Source of the DNA: Pseudomonas viciae
GTDB lineage: Bacteria > Pseudomonadota > Gammaproteobacteria > Pseudomonadales > Pseudomonadaceae
Reading direction: 5' to 3'
Assembly: GCF_004786035.1 (NCBI RefSeq)
Contig: NZ_CP035088.1
Location: 708,001 to 772,000 of the forward strand
Length of the DNA stretch: 64,000 nucleotides
A program made the position numbers and the translations under genes. Shown here piece after piece: positions 9,249-19,648 of the stretch. Under the pieces are notes generated by a model. The model searched no databases and was not told the DNA's origin. It saw nothing but the letters and a program-made list of their open reading frames with translations. Each line of letters opens with the position of its first letter. Within the stretch, counting starts at the first letter, position 1.

Positions 9249-9569
9249 TTACAGCAGATCGTACTGCTTGAGTTTCTTGCGCAGGGTGCCGCGGTTCAGG
9301 CCCAGCAGCTCACTGGCCTTGGTCTGGTTGCCCTTGACGTAGTTCATCACGCTTTCGAGCAGAGGTGCCTCGACTTCGGAAAGCACCAGGTTGTACACAT
9401 CCGTGACGGCAGCGCCCTCAAGGTGGGCGAAATAATTGTGCAGCGCCTTCTCGACACTCCCGCGAAGGGTCTGACCTTCTTCGCTGGGCGTGTTGAGGTG
9501 CTGTTTCAAATTCACGTTGTCGCTCACGGGTGTTATTCCACTCACTAAAGTCTCGGTCATCATCGTCAT
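9249..9569 (-). CDS. fis: Nucleoid-associated protein Fis
   Basis: Fis (106 residues) is a dimeric DNA-bending protein that activates rRNA and other promoters in fast growth and shapes the nucleoid. The C-terminal helix-turn-helix [20 protein letters not shown] is intact and the central dimerisation helix [14 protein letters not shown] is present. It is the second gene of dusB-fis, an arrangement conserved in gamma-proteobacteria, and overlaps the dusB stop by four bases. Length and sequence agree closely with P. aeruginosa Fis. Confidence 0.97.
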   Translation of the reverse strand: MTMMTETLVSGITPVSDNVNLKQHLNTPSEEGQTLRGSVEKALHNYFAHLEGAAVTDVYNLVLSEVEAPLLESVMNYVKGNQTKASELLGLNRGTLRKKLKQYDLL

Positions 9570-10573
9570 GCGGCCACCCCTTCGTCCCCTGTCAGGCTCT
9601 TGTAACGCTCAGCGAAGAACCCCTGAACGTCGGCGCATTGTGCTTGTGTACCATCCAAACGATTGAAACGGGCGCGAAACTCCCTGGCGCCCGGCAGGGT
9701 TGCGAGATACCAGCCCACATGCTTGCGAGCGATGCGTACACCCATGACTTCTCCGTAGAAGGCATGCAGCGCGGCCAGATGCTCTAGCAGAATACGTTCC
9801 ACCTCGGACAACTGCGGCGCAGCGAGCTTTTCGCCGGTGCGCAGAAAGTGTTCGATCTCACGAAAAATCCATGGGCGCCCTTGGGCGGCCCGGCCAATCA
9901 ACAGTCCGTCGGCACCGGTCGCGTCCAACACATACCGGGCTTTCTCGGGCGAATCGATGTCGCCGTTGGCAAAGACCGGGATCGACACCGCCTGCTTGAT
10001 CGCGGCGATGGTGTCGTACTCGGCTTCACCGGTGTACAGGTCGGCACGGGTGCGGCCATGGACCGCCAACGCCGTGATACCTGCCTGTTCGGCAATCTTC
10101 GCCACCGTCAGGCCGTTCTTGTTCTCCCGGTCCCACCCGGTGCGGATCTTCAGGGTCACCGGCACATCGACTGCGGCGACGACGGCCCGCAGGATCTCGG
10201 TGACCAGGGTTTCATCTTTCAACAGGGCGGAGCCGGCAGCCTTGTTGCAGACCTTCTTCGCCGGGCAGCCCATGTTGATGTCGATGATCTGCGCGCCCAG
10301 TGCCACATTGGCCCGGGCCGCCTCCGCCAGCATCTGGGCGTCGCCACCGGCGATCTGTACCGAGCGGGGCTCGGGATCACCTTCGTGGATCATGCGCAGA
10401 CGCGATTTGCGGGTGTTCCACAAACTCATGTCGCTGGTGACCATTTCCGAAACCACCAGACCTGCGCCCAGTCGTTTGCACAGCTGACGAAAGGGCTGGT
10501 CGGTGACGCCCGCCATAGGGGCGAGAATCAGGCCGTTCTGCAATGTATATGGGCCGATGCGTACCGCCGACAT
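9566..10573 (-). CDS. dusB: tRNA-dihydrouridine synthase B
   Basis: DusB (335 residues) reduces uridine to dihydrouridine in the tRNA D-loop using FMN and NAD(P)H. Features seen: the FMN-binding start [15 protein letters not shown]; catalytic Cys103 in [18 protein letters not shown]; the HGRTR motif; and the phosphate-binding NGDI and [16 protein letters not shown] segments of the TIM barrel. A C-terminal helical domain follows. It is the first gene of the dusB-fis operon; the 184 bases upstream are AT-richer and probably hold the promoter under Fis and growth-rate control. Confidence 0.96.
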   Translation of the reverse strand: MSAVRIGPYTLQNGLILAPMAGVTDQPFRQLCKRLGAGLVVSEMVTSDMSLWNTRKSRLRMIHEGDPEPRSVQIAGGDAQMLAEAARANVALGAQIIDINMGCPAKKVCNKAAGSALLKDETLVTEILRAVVAAVDVPVTLKIRTGWDRENKNGLTVAKIAEQAGITALAVHGRTRADLYTGEAEYDTIAAIKQAVSIPVFANGDIDSPEKARYVLDATGADGLLIGRAAQGRPWIFREIEHFLRTGEKLAAPQLSEVERILLEHLAALHAFYGEVMGVRIARKHVGWYLATLPGAREFRARFNRLDGTQAQCADVQGFFAERYKSLTGDEGVAA

Positions 10574-10757
10574 AGGACTTCCCTGAAGTGGGGCCGGATC
10601 ATGAGACTTCGAAAAAGGGTTGGCATGATACCCGCTCTCGATGACTGGATAAAGGTCGAATTGGATAAAATCTGAACAGCTATTTTGTTATCGCCAGCGG
10701 TTTGGTCCGGGTGGGGTCAGTCAGAAAGCTGCCGTCAATCGGCCGACCCTGGCCGCT

Positions 10758-11987
10758 TCACTCGGGCGAATGGAAGCTCAAGCTGTAGTTCACCGCTTTA
10801 GGTCCTGGGTCCAGGATGTCCAGTGCGATGTGGATGGGCGTCTGCGGCGGCATTTCGCCGCGGCCTTCGAGATCGCCACCCAGGTATTCCCCGGGCTTGA
10901 AGCGGCGGCTGGCGATCAGGTGCCCGTTCAGGTCGGCGAAACGCAGCTCCAGCAGCGGAAAAGGCTGGGAGAAGGGCGCACGGTTGTAGATGATCGCGTC
11001 TACCACCAGGGCACCGCTGAACTCCGGATGGCTGCGTACCACCAGGTTGCTGCTCTTGATCTTGGCGATGTCGACCTTGGACGGAACGTCGCAGCCGATG
11101 GTCGGGCAGATTTGCAGGAACCATGGGCGGTACTGGTCCTGGCGGGCCAGTTCTTCGAAATGGTAGGCAATGTACTGGCCGGCCAGGGCTGCGCTGGCGA
11201 GCAGTATCAACAGGCCCCACAGCAAGCGTCGACCCCAGGGCGAGCGGCGTTTGCGCCAGTCCAGTTGCAGCGGGTCGTCGTCCAGGTCGTGGAGGGCCTC
11301 GGCGCGTATTCCCGGTTCATGGCGCTCGCGCGTCTTGCGCAACGGCACCGGCGGCACCGGTTCCTCGTCGTGATCGTCGGTGGCAGACAGGCGTTCGAGA
11401 TGTTCGTGGGGCTCGTCGTCTGGTTCCAGGCGCAGCAGGGTGACAGGCTCGTCATCCGGCTCCAGCGGTTCCAGTGCCAGGGACAACGACGGCTCGGTGC
11501 GCGGTGGCCGGGCGGGTTCATGGGGTGCGAATGACTCGACGGGCGTCAGGGTGACGGCTTCGGCGCGCTCGGTAGTGGTTTCGCTGTACAGGCTATCGGA
11601 CCACGGCTCCTGCTCGTTCGAGAGGTGGTCGCGTTGCGCGCTCAGGTTGTCTTCGCGGCGTCGGCCGAAGGTGTCCGGTGCCCGCTTGTCACGCCGTTCC
11701 AGGCGTGCCAGTTCCTTGTCCAGATCATCGAGGTCGAGCTCGGCGGCGGTCCATTGTTTCTGGCTGATCGCCCGAGGTGGCGTTTCTGCGGCAGGCGTCT
11801 TGATCGGCGGCGCCAGGGGGCTGACGGTTTCCTTGCCAGTACGTTGTTCCAGCAATTGCCGCGCGGCATTGAACACTTGCAGGCACGAGCCGCAACGAAC
11901 CACTCCGCGGGCCACGGTCAATTGACCATGGTTGACGCGAAAACTGGTGTGGCAATGCGGACACTGGGTGACGAAGCTGTCAGTCAT
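10758..11987 (-). CDS. Zinc-ribbon membrane protein (DUF3426)
   Basis: This 409-residue protein starts with an MJ0042-type zinc ribbon (CPHC at 9-12, CGSC at 32-35). A long charged, proline-rich and acidic linker follows, then one transmembrane segment (LLWGLLILLASAALAGQYIA, about 250-270) and a C-terminal DUF3426 beta domain of about 130 residues, likely periplasmic. It lies 30 bases downstream of prmA and probably shares its transcript, as in other pseudomonads. Function is unknown; the layout suggests a cytoplasmic zinc module tethered to the envelope. Confidence 0.85.
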   Translation of the reverse strand: MTDSFVTQCPHCHTSFRVNHGQLTVARGVVRCGSCLQVFNAARQLLEQRTGKETVSPLAPPIKTPAAETPPRAISQKQWTAAELDLDDLDKELARLERRDKRAPDTFGRRREDNLSAQRDHLSNEQEPWSDSLYSETTTERAEAVTLTPVESFAPHEPARPPRTEPSLSLALEPLEPDDEPVTLLRLEPDDEPHEHLERLSATDDHDEEPVPPVPLRKTRERHEPGIRAEALHDLDDDPLQLDWRKRRSPWGRRLLWGLLILLASAALAGQYIAYHFEELARQDQYRPWFLQICPTIGCDVPSKVDIAKIKSSNLVVRSHPEFSGALVVDAIIYNRAPFSQPFPLLELRFADLNGHLIASRRFKPGEYLGGDLEGRGEMPPQTPIHIALDILDPGPKAVNYSLSFHSPE

Positions 11988-12017
11988 GCGGCAATCCGGT
12001 TGATACAGGCGGCCATT

Positions 12018-12896
12018 CTAGCGCCGACGTCCGGTAATGCGCACCCAGCCATCGCGATTGGCGATCGGGTCCAGGGCAAAGTCCGTGGCATAGGCGGCGG
12101 CGACTTCCTCGCCCTGTTCGGCGAGGATGCCCGACAATGCCAGGCGCCCACCCGGCTTGACCAGGCTGGACAATTGCGGCGCCAGGGACACCAGCGGGCC
12201 GGCCAGGATATTGGCCACCAATACGTCGGCCTGGACTTGTGGCAAGTCCTGCGGCAGGTATAGCGGGAACAGTGCTTCGGCAATGTTGTTGCGTCCGGCG
12301 TTGTCGCGGGATGCTTCCAGGGCCTGGACGTCGATGTCGGTACCGACCGCCTCTTTGGCGCCCAGCAGCAGCGCGGCTATCGCCAGAATCCCCGAGCCGC
12401 AGCCGAAATCGAGGACGTTGCAGCCCTTCAGGTCCTGGCCGTCGAGCCATTCCAGGCACAGCGCGGTGGTCGGATGCGTGCCGGTGCCGAACGCCAGGCC
12501 CGGGTCCAGCAGCAGGTTCACGGCCTCGGGCTCTGGCGCCGCGTGCCAGCTCGGTACGATCCACAGGCGCTGGCCGAAGCGCATCGGCTGGAAGTTGTCC
12601 ATCCAGCTGCGTTCCCAGTCCTGGTCTTCGATCACTTCGCTGTGATGCTCGGGCAGCGGGCTGCCGGTCAGCAGCTCAAGATGGGCCAGCACGCTGGCGG
12701 CCTCGGTGCCGCCTTCGAACAGGGCCAGCAGGTGGGTGTGGGACCACAGCGGCGTGGTATTGAGCTCCGGCTCGAAGATCGGCTGGTCTTCGGCGTCCAT
12801 GAAGGTCACCGATACCGCGCCTACTTCAAGAAACGCGTCTTCGTAGGTTTCGGCTTGTTCCGGGCTGATGGCCAGACGTACTTGCAGCCAAGGCAT
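12018..12896 (-). CDS. prmA: Ribosomal protein L11 methyltransferase
   Basis: PrmA (292 residues) trimethylates lysines and the N-terminus of L11 with S-adenosylmethionine. The N-terminal substrate domain opens [16 protein letters not shown]. The SAM site is [20 protein letters not shown], and FGTGTHPTT and [11 protein letters not shown] are further family motifs. Met at 12896 gives the E. coli-like length (293); the longer open frame upstream is discarded. It is first in a two-gene unit with the DUF3426 gene and divergent from the large toxin-like gene. Confidence 0.96.
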   Translation of the reverse strand: MPWLQVRLAISPEQAETYEDAFLEVGAVSVTFMDAEDQPIFEPELNTTPLWSHTHLLALFEGGTEAASVLAHLELLTGSPLPEHHSEVIEDQDWERSWMDNFQPMRFGQRLWIVPSWHAAPEPEAVNLLLDPGLAFGTGTHPTTALCLEWLDGQDLKGCNVLDFGCGSGILAIAALLLGAKEAVGTDIDVQALEASRDNAGRNNIAEALFPLYLPQDLPQVQADVLVANILAGPLVSLAPQLSSLVKPGGRLALSGILAEQGEEVAAAYATDFALDPIANRDGWVRITGRRR

Positions 12897-13087
12897 GGCG
12901 GGCACCTTTGGAAAAAATCTACAGGGGGCAGCGCAGGGCTGCAAAGGCGCGCAGTGTACGCCAGGTCGCGGTCAAAGTGGATAAGTGAGTCTGTGCCGGC
13001 GGGGTTGGTGTTTCGATATATATATGTATGGCATGGCCGTGTTGTCGGGCGGATAAGGTGCGGGTCCACACAACAGGGAGGAATGTG

Positions 13088-16000
13088 ATGGACAACACGG
13101 CCGAGCGGCAAACAAACGTGAACGGCGCGGGGCCGGTAGCTTCCCCGCAGGTGGCAACGGTACAGGCAACTTTGGAGAAATTGTCCCGGTGGCAGGCGGC
13201 TATCGAGGCGCGACTGCAAACCCAGATGAGCTTGCTGGAGGTGCTCGAAGAGTATGTGTTGGTCGAGCTGCGCACTCACTATTACCAAGGCAACATTGAC
13301 CCGCACTTCATTGGCACCCTGCTCGACACGGTGTTGCAACGCATGATCGACCACAAGCCTGTGGTCACTGACGAAGAACAGAATGCGCCCTATCGCTGGC
13401 CGGACGGTGCTGACCTGGGGTTCCCGGTCGAGCGCCGGGAGGTTATCGCCCAGGCGGTGGAGGGAACCGCCGCGGGGTTTATCCAGCACTACAAGGACTA
13501 TCTACGCCGCCATTGGCAAATGACAGAGGGCGACGCTGCGCTTGAGGAGCTGATCAGGCAAAAGCTCGGCGAGCATAGGGTCGCGATCGACAGGCTGTTC
13601 CAGCCTGACCAGTTGCTCGGCATGGATGTCGACGGGTTACGGGAAAACATCGAAAAACTCCAGGATTCCTGGCGTCGGACAAATCAATTGGCCGCCTTGG
13701 CAACCGCTGGCGAGCGCCAGAATCTCAAGGCGCTAACCCGGTTGCAATTGCCTGATTGGTTGCGGGGGCTGAGCAAAGCTGAACATAAAAGGTTGAGGGC
13801 TTTTCAGGAGCAGACCTCGCAAGCTCAGGTGCTGGTGGATGAACTGCTCGATGGCCTGGGTTCGTTGCGTGCGTTCGCCCGGCACTTGGCCAAGGACTAT
13901 GTCCGGCGCGAACTGGACATGGAGGTCGAGCCCGACAGCATTCGCGTGCAATTGCAGTGGCGCTCCATCATTGACCAGCCGGTGCAAGTCCACAGCCTGA
14001 GCGAGCTGCTGGCAGCGGGGCCGGTAAGGCCGGACAGCGTGTCGGTATTCCTGGTGGAAAACGGCGGCATGTTGCGTAACCAGCCACTTTCGCCAGCCTT
14101 CATTACCCAACTGCTGGCGGATGTGGATGCTCCAGCCGGGTACTTGTCGGCATTGCTCAGTCAATATGAACGCCCGGATCTGAAAGACGCCATGCTCGAT
14201 TGGTTCGTGGCGCGACTGGAGCAAAGCGCGTTTATCGCTCGTTGTGCAGGTCATTTGCAGGCGCCTCACCACGAGGCTCTGAAAGCCCTGTGGGAACCTG
14301 AGGCCTCGGGACGATCGGTCACCGTTTGGCGTGTGTCCTGCCTTGCCCTTCCAAACGAGCTGAAGTGTTCCGACCTGCTGTTGTTCTACCGCGAAGACCG
14401 GTCGGGTGAGCTCAGCGAGCTGTTGCTGTACGCCCCCGGCAAGCCTGATGGCCAGGAGTGGATCGAGTTGCCCTCGCTTCGGGCCGTGAGTGCGCAAATA
14501 GGTGCATGGATTGAACGTGAAGCGGGTCGCCAATACCTGCTGCAGCAACTCTCTGTGGCCGAGCGTGATGTGGCCCGGGAGTACTTTGCCGCCGTGGCGG
14601 ACAAGCCGACGGCATGGGATCTGAACAAAGATCCCAGGGCCACGACGACTGCCTTCAAGGCCTGCCTCGAAGCGTCCGTTGCCATGGGCTTGGCCAACAA
14701 CCTGGCGCAGGTGGAGCAGGACGAATCGCCTCGGTGGTACGCCGCCCTGCCGCTTGACTCCCGGCGCATCATCAGCAGTTTGAGCCAGGAGTTTCGGGTT
14801 CATCAGCAGGTCTTCAACGAGCAGCTTGCGGGCTATGAAGTCTTTGTGGATTTCGCCAAGCGTACTGTCAGCCAAGCCATCGCGCCGTACATGCGCAGCA
14901 CGGGTGTGCAGGAAGTGGTCGACCCCGCAACGGTGCTCATCGACTACAGCCCGGGGCTGGCGGATGGCAAGACGAAGGTCGCCAGCCTGCTGGAACTTGC
15001 CATCCATGGGTATGACGACAATTGGGGCATCGACAACCCCAGGAAGGGCGTGCGCTCATCGGTTGGGCAGGACCTGGGGCAGGTCCGCAGTGCGGAGCTG
15101 GCGACCTACATTCGACGGGCTTACGTGGGCGAGCAGTATGCGCGCCAGGTTCGCGCCCGGTTTCTCGATGCTAATGCTCCCGAATACACCAAGCGACGCA
15201 CGGCCTATCGCAACCTGTTGCTGACCAGGATGGACCGCGACCTGCGTGTCGCGACGGGCAAATCCTTGGTGAACGCTCGTGAGTTCTGGTGGCTCACTCG
15301 GCAAATCACGCTCCTGAGTGAGTCGATGCCTGTGAACGGTGCAGTGAGTTCCGAGGCCGTCGCACAGCGCGAAGGCGTGTTCAGGTTTACCGTCGGCGGC
15401 CATGTCGTATTGGGTGTCTATGTCTTTGCCTACTTTGATCCCAAGGGGGTCTATTGGCTGTACACCCCCGACGCTCCGGATGGCGTCATGTTTCGCCAAT
15501 ACCAGGACTTCCCCGGGGCGGTCGCCGCACGCCTGCGTGATTACGTGCTGGAGCGCGTGGCAGTCGGTGCCCGTGCCGCCGCCAGGAGCTCGCTGATGGG
15601 GTTGGCGGCAACGAGCGTCGGCCTCGATGCGGTGCGCGAGTTCAATCGGGTGATGGATATCTCGGCGGAGTTCGATGCCTACATCGAACGCGCTGTCACT
15701 GACGTGGAGGACGTCACCAACAGTCGCGGCGAGGTGATCAGGCATCAGGTGATCAAGGGGCTGCTCTTTGCCTCCGCTCCCGTGTGCATGGTTTATCCGC
15801 CCTTTGCCCTGCTGCTGGATGCCGGTTTTATTGCCCTCAGTTCCAGGCAGGCGATCGAGGCGCATGTGCAGGGCGACACGGATCGGGCGCTCGGCCATTG
15901 GCTGCAAGCGACTTGGGGGGCACTGTTCGGCATGCTTGGGGCAACGAGCATGGCCCCATTGCTGGGACAGGCTGTCAGGAGCCTGAAGCTCGCCGTGAGG

Positions 16001-17062
16001 CCGATGTCACTGGCCGCCCAGCGCTTGAGGCATGTGCCATCGGTCGCCGCCAGGGAAGCCGGGCCGCTGATCCAACCCATCCGTTTCAATCCGAAACAAG
16101 CGGTCAGGAAACCGCCCAAGAATTTGCAGCGGGTGACCGAGGGGGCTTTCCAGGGCACCTATCTCAGCCCGTCCAGCGCAACGCAGCCGCGAAATGCCTT
16201 CTACATACGGCATAAAGGCCGGTACTACCAGGTAAGGGGGGATATCTATTTCGATGGTTTGTGCCTGGTGGATGCCCGTCGGCCCGGCGCGTTTTACAAA
16301 CCGCCCGTGTACCGGATGGCGAATGGCAAATGGGCACGTAAAACCGTCGGCATGAGCGGCGGCAATGATGACGTACGCAACCTGGGGCGAGTGAGCGATC
16401 TGCGGGAGGCGTTTCCCGGGCATATCTTCCCGGATGTGGCGCGAGGCGCGTTGCAAGGCGAGGCGGTGGTGGCGAGGTTCAGCGAAGCGGCGGCGGACAA
16501 TTATCTGTTCTCGTTGAACGCGCAGACCTGTGTGATCGCTTCGTTGTACAACCCGACCACCAGGGTGGGGGCAGTCATTCATTTCGATCACAATATCCGC
16601 GCGCTGATCGAGCGCAGTGTTCGTGATGTGACGCAGCGCCTGGGAGGGGCCGCCAAGGATATCCGCGCCACTCTGGTGGGGGGAGACTGGTTGACGGGGG
16701 CCGATATTGGCGGGCGGGTGAGATCGGCGATGAGGCGCAAGGGGCTGCAGCCTACCTGGGATCATTGGTCGTATTCTTCCTGCTTCGGGAATACCTACGG
16801 CGTGTCACTGGATCTGCGCAGTGGGGTCACCTCGGTATTCAAGACCTCACAGAGTCAGGTTGAGCGCTACTACATCCCAGTGCTGGCGAGGGCGAAAAAG
16901 AGTTCTGATCCGGTGTCGGTGCGTGCCCGTGGGTTCATGGCGCGCTTGCGCAGCGAACCACTGGTAGCCAATGCCAATGGTGCGGTTCACACCCCGCAAG
17001 GCAGGCCGGCGACGGCGGCGCAGATCGAAGCGCACGCGTTCCCTACCGTGGCGCTGAGTTGA
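13088..17062 (+). CDS. Large DUF6543-like toxin with CheD-like deamidase C-terminus
   Basis: The protein has 1324 residues. The start at 13088 is chosen for the AGGGAGGA at 13075-13082. Residues 1-600 are largely helical. The middle resembles Pseudomonas DUF6543 'dermonecrotic toxin domain' proteins: LLELAIHGYDDNWGID, YTKRRTAYRNLLL, and GVYWLYTPDAPDGVMFRQY. Hydrophobic stretches at about 891-917 and 938-961 could serve membrane insertion. A linker of the type YYQVRGDIYFDG / PPVYRMANGKWARK follows. From about 1105 a new domain holds TCVIASLYNPTTRVGAVIH: Cys1148 and His1165 have the spacing of the CheD catalytic pair (Cys27, His44 in Thermotoga). Further on come LVGGDWLTGADIGGRV and WSYSSCFG. 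There is no signal peptide and no partner gene beside it. It lies between prmA and accC, ahead of a bidirectional terminator. The deamidase role is inferred; the target is unknown. Confidence 0.75.
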   Translation: MDNTAERQTNVNGAGPVASPQVATVQATLEKLSRWQAAIEARLQTQMSLLEVLEEYVLVELRTHYYQGNIDPHFIGTLLDTVLQRMIDHKPVVTDEEQNAPYRWPDGADLGFPVERREVIAQAVEGTAAGFIQHYKDYLRRHWQMTEGDAALEELIRQKLGEHRVAIDRLFQPDQLLGMDVDGLRENIEKLQDSWRRTNQLAALATAGERQNLKALTRLQLPDWLRGLSKAEHKRLRAFQEQTSQAQVLVDELLDGLGSLRAFARHLAKDYVRRELDMEVEPDSIRVQLQWRSIIDQPVQVHSLSELLAAGPVRPDSVSVFLVENGGMLRNQPLSPAFITQLLADVDAPAGYLSALLSQYERPDLKDAMLDWFVARLEQSAFIARCAGHLQAPHHEALKALWEPEASGRSVTVWRVSCLALPNELKCSDLLLFYREDRSGELSELLLYAPGKPDGQEWIELPSLRAVSAQIGAWIEREAGRQYLLQQLSVAERDVAREYFAAVADKPTAWDLNKDPRATTTAFKACLEASVAMGLANNLAQVEQDESPRWYAALPLDSRRIISSLSQEFRVHQQVFNEQLAGYEVFVDFAKRTVSQAIAPYMRSTGVQEVVDPATVLIDYSPGLADGKTKVASLLELAIHGYDDNWGIDNPRKGVRSSVGQDLGQVRSAELATYIRRAYVGEQYARQVRARFLDANAPEYTKRRTAYRNLLLTRMDRDLRVATGKSLVNAREFWWLTRQITLLSESMPVNGAVSSEAVAQREGVFRFTVGGHVVLGVYVFAYFDPKGVYWLYTPDAPDGVMFRQYQDFPGAVAARLRDYVLERVAVGARAAARSSLMGLAATSVGLDAVREFNRVMDISAEFDAYIERAVTDVEDVTNSRGEVIRHQVIKGLLFASAPVCMVYPPFALLLDAGFIALSSRQAIEAHVQGDTDRALGHWLQATWGALFGMLGATSMAPLLGQAVRSLKLAVRPMSLAAQRLRHVPSVAAREAGPLIQPIRFNPKQAVRKPPKNLQRVTEGAFQGTYLSPSSATQPRNAFYIRHKGRYYQVRGDIYFDGLCLVDARRPGAFYKPPVYRMANGKWARKTVGMSGGNDDVRNLGRVSDLREAFPGHIFPDVARGALQGEAVVARFSEAAADNYLFSLNAQTCVIASLYNPTTRVGAVIHFDHNIRALIERSVRDVTQRLGGAAKDIRATLVGGDWLTGADIGGRVRSAMRRKGLQPTWDHWSYSSCFGNTYGVSLDLRSGVTSVFKTSQSQVERYYIPVLARAKKSSDPVSVRARGFMARLRSEPLVANANGAVHTPQGRPATAAQIEAHAFPTVALS

Positions 17063-17091
17063 TTCATTCGCGTGTCTGAAAGACTGGCAAA

Positions 17092-17124
17092 AAAAGACCC
17101 CGGCCAATGACCGGGGTCTCTTTT
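17092..17124. terminator. Bidirectional terminator between toxin gene and accC
   Basis: Stem AGACCCCGG (17095-17103) / CCGGGGTCT (17111-17119), followed by TTTT on the plus strand and preceded by A7, which gives a T-run on the minus strand. It can end both the toxin transcript and the convergent acc operon. Confidence 0.85.
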
Positions 17125-17139
17125 ACATCACTTGAAACA

Positions 17140-18501
17140 TCAGTGCTGGTTGCCCAGCTTGTGTTCCAGGTAATGGATGTTGACGCCGCCTTTGCAGAAG
17201 CCTTCGTCACGGACCAGGTCGCGGTGCAGCGGGATGTTGGTCTTGATCCCGTCCACGACGATTTCGTCCAGCGCATTGCGCATGCGCGCCATGGCTTCTT
17301 CGCGGGTCGCCCCGTAGGTGATCAGCTTGCCGATCAACGAATCGTAGTTCGGCGGAACCGCATAGCCGCTGTACAGGTGCGAGTCGACACGTACGCCATT
17401 GCCGCCCGGGGCATGGAAATGCTTGACCGTGCCTGGGCTTGGCATGAAGGTTTTCGGGTCTTCGGCGTTGATCCGGCATTCCAGCGAGTGACCGCGGATA
17501 ACCACATCGTCCTGGGTGAACGACAGCTTGTTGCCAGCGGCGATGCTGAGCATCTCCTTGACGATGTCGATACCGGTGACCATTTCCGAAACCGGGTGCT
17601 CCACCTGAACTCGGGTGTTCATTTCGATGAAGTAGAAACGACCGTTCTCGTACAGGAACTCGAAGGTACCGGCGCCGCGGTAGCCGATGTCGATGCAGGC
17701 CTTGACGCAGCGTGCCAGGACTTCTTCGCGAGCCTGCTCGTCGATGCCCGGTGCCGGCGCTTCTTCGAGGACCTTCTGGTGACGACGTTGCAGCGAGCAA
17801 TCGCGGTCACCCAGATGGATGGCCTGGCCCTGGCCGTCGGACAGCACCTGGACTTCGACGTGGCGTGGGTTGGTCAGGAATTTTTCCAGGTAGACCATCG
17901 GGTTGCCGAACGCCGCGCCAGCTTCGGAGCGGGTCAGTTTCGCCGAGGAAATCAGGTCTTCTTCCTTGTGCACCACACGCATGCCGCGACCACCGCCGCC
18001 GCCAGCGGCCTTGATGATCACCGGATAACCGACTTCGCGACCGATGCGCAGGGCGGTTTCTTCGTCTTCAGGCAGCGGGCCGTCGGAACCCGGAACGGTA
18101 GGCACACCGGCAGCGATCATGGCGTGCTTGGCCGACACCTTGTCGCCCATCAGGCGGATGGTGTCGGCTTTCGGGCCAATGAAGGCAAAACCGGAGTTTT
18201 CGACCTGTTCGGCGAAGTCGGCGTTTTCCGCCAGGAAACCGTAGCCCGGGTGAATGGCGGTGGCGCCGGTCACTTCGGCAGCGGCGATGATCGCCGGGAT
18301 GTGCAGGTAGGAGTGCGCAGCCGACGCCGGACCGATGCAGACGGATTCGTCGGCCAGGCCCAGGTGCATCAGTTCCTTGTCAGCCTTGGAGTAAACGGCG
18401 ACGGTCTTGATGCCCATCTCTTTGCAGGCACGCAGGATCCGCAGGGCAATTTCACCGCGGTTGGCGATCAGTACTTTTTCCAACTTCGCAGGTTTCAACA
18501 T
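17140..18501 (-). CDS. accC: Biotin carboxylase subunit of acetyl-CoA carboxylase
   Basis: AccC (453 residues) carboxylates the biotin of AccB using ATP and bicarbonate, the committed step towards malonyl-CoA. Seen: [16 protein letters not shown] at the N-terminus; the ATP-grasp glycine loop [22 protein letters not shown]; the catalytic region [14 protein letters not shown]; and a C-terminal carboxylase domain. Met at 18501 ([10 protein letters not shown]) is preceded by a purine-rich GCGGAGAG. accB lies 17 bases upstream in the same operon, and the gene ends at a shared terminator. Confidence 0.97.
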   Translation of the reverse strand: MLKPAKLEKVLIANRGEIALRILRACKEMGIKTVAVYSKADKELMHLGLADESVCIGPASAAHSYLHIPAIIAAAEVTGATAIHPGYGFLAENADFAEQVENSGFAFIGPKADTIRLMGDKVSAKHAMIAAGVPTVPGSDGPLPEDEETALRIGREVGYPVIIKAAGGGGGRGMRVVHKEEDLISSAKLTRSEAGAAFGNPMVYLEKFLTNPRHVEVQVLSDGQGQAIHLGDRDCSLQRRHQKVLEEAPAPGIDEQAREEVLARCVKACIDIGYRGAGTFEFLYENGRFYFIEMNTRVQVEHPVSEMVTGIDIVKEMLSIAAGNKLSFTQDDVVIRGHSLECRINAEDPKTFMPSPGTVKHFHAPGGNGVRVDSHLYSGYAVPPNYDSLIGKLITYGATREEAMARMRNALDEIVVDGIKTNIPLHRDLVRDEGFCKGGVNIHYLEHKLGNQH

Positions 18502-18518
18502 CGAAAGCTCTCCGCGGT

Positions 18519-18983
18519 TCAAACGATGGTGAACAGCGGTTGGTCGTACTCAACCGGCTGGCCGTCTTCAACGAGGATGGATTCGATCACACCGCTGGTT
18601 TCAGCTTCGATGTGGTTCATCATCTTCATGGCTTCGACGATGCACAGGGTGTCGCCTTTCTTCACGGTCTGGCCGACTTCAACGAAGGACGGCGAGGACG
18701 GCGAGGACTTGCGATAGAACGTGCCCACCATTGGCGAGCGAGCCACGGTGCCGTTGAGCGCTGGTGCTGCCGGAGCTGCCGGAGCGGCGGCGGCAACGGG
18801 CGCTGCTGCCGGAGCAGGGGCGGCGGCCGGTGCGTGCATCGGTGCCGGTGCATAGAACTGCTGGGCCGGGGTCTTGCTGTGGCGGCTGATGCGTACGGAC
18901 TCTTCGCCTTCCTTGATCTCGAGCTCGTCGATGCCGGACTCTTCCAGCAATTCGATTAGTTTCTTAACTTTACGGATATCCAT
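18519..18983 (-). CDS. accB: Biotin carboxyl carrier protein of acetyl-CoA carboxylase
   Basis: AccB (154 residues) carries the biotin arm between AccC and the carboxyltransferase. Its N-terminal dimerisation segment ([17 protein letters not shown]) is followed by an Ala/Pro-rich flexible linker at about 45-75 and a biotinyl domain with the EAMKM motif; Lys120 is the biotinylation site. It lies between aroQ and accC on the same strand. Confidence 0.97.
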   Translation of the reverse strand: MDIRKVKKLIELLEESGIDELEIKEGEESVRISRHSKTPAQQFYAPAPMHAPAAAPAPAAAPVAAAAPAAPAAPALNGTVARSPMVGTFYRKSSPSSPSFVEVGQTVKKGDTLCIVEAMKMMNHIEAETSGVIESILVEDGQPVEYDQPLFTIV

Positions 18984-19031
18984 GAATCATCAACTCCCAA
19001 GGGTCGGTCAGGGGCGTTTAACGCTTGTTGT

Positions 19032-19484
19032 TCAAGCTGTTGCCTGTTTTTCAAGCTGCTCTAGAGCGGCCTCCAGGGCCAGTCGGTAACCGCTGGCGCC
19101 AAGGCCGCAGATCACTCCCACCGCTACATCGGAGAAGTAAGAGTGATGGCGGAAAGGTTCGCGTTTGTGCACGTTGGACAAATGCACTTCGATGAATGGG
19201 ATGCTCACCGCCAGCAGCGCGTCACGTAATGCGACACTTGTGTGCGTAAAAGCTGCGGGATTGATCAAAATGAAGTCCACGCCTTCGCCGCGCGCGGCAT
19301 GGATGCGGTCGATCAATTCATATTCGGCGTTGCTTTGCAGGTAGAGCAAATGATGGCCGGCGGCGCGGGCTCGCTGCTCCAGGTCCTGGTTGATCTGGGC
19401 CAGTGTCACGGCCCCGTAGACGCCCGGTTCGCGGGTGCCCAGCAGGTTCAGGTTGGGTCCGTGCAGGACCAATAGGGTCGCCAT
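19032..19484 (-). CDS. aroQ: Type II 3-dehydroquinate dehydratase
   Basis: AroQ (150 residues) converts 3-dehydroquinate to 3-dehydroshikimate, the third step of aromatic amino acid synthesis. Type II motifs are intact: [20 protein letters not shown] with the catalytic Tyr of the flexible lid, [18 protein letters not shown], and [22 protein letters not shown] in two adjoining parts with the catalytic His. It is the first gene of the aroQ-accB-accC set, also linked in P. aeruginosa. The 269-base gap upstream contains a REP pair and probably the operon promoter. Confidence 0.96.
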   Translation of the reverse strand: MATLLVLHGPNLNLLGTREPGVYGAVTLAQINQDLEQRARAAGHHLLYLQSNAEYELIDRIHAARGEGVDFILINPAAFTHTSVALRDALLAVSIPFIEVHLSNVHKREPFRHHSYFSDVAVGVICGLGASGYRLALEAALEQLEKQATA

Positions 19485-19648
19485 CTGCTGTTCCTTGTTA
19501 TCTGTGAGCAGGTGTCAGAACCCGGCGACTATGCCGCAAAGTCTTTGTGACTGTCCAGTTCTCTGCAATAGCCAGCACGATGACCGATGTTTGCGCGAAA
19601 TTTGTGACCGAGGTCTCTGATCCGGTCATACGGTTTGAAATCGAACCC

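Noticed and set aside
17107-18717. Long open frame (536 codons) antisense to accC
   Set aside because: It spans the accC-accB junction on the opposite strand and has no ribosome site; it is a shadow of accC.
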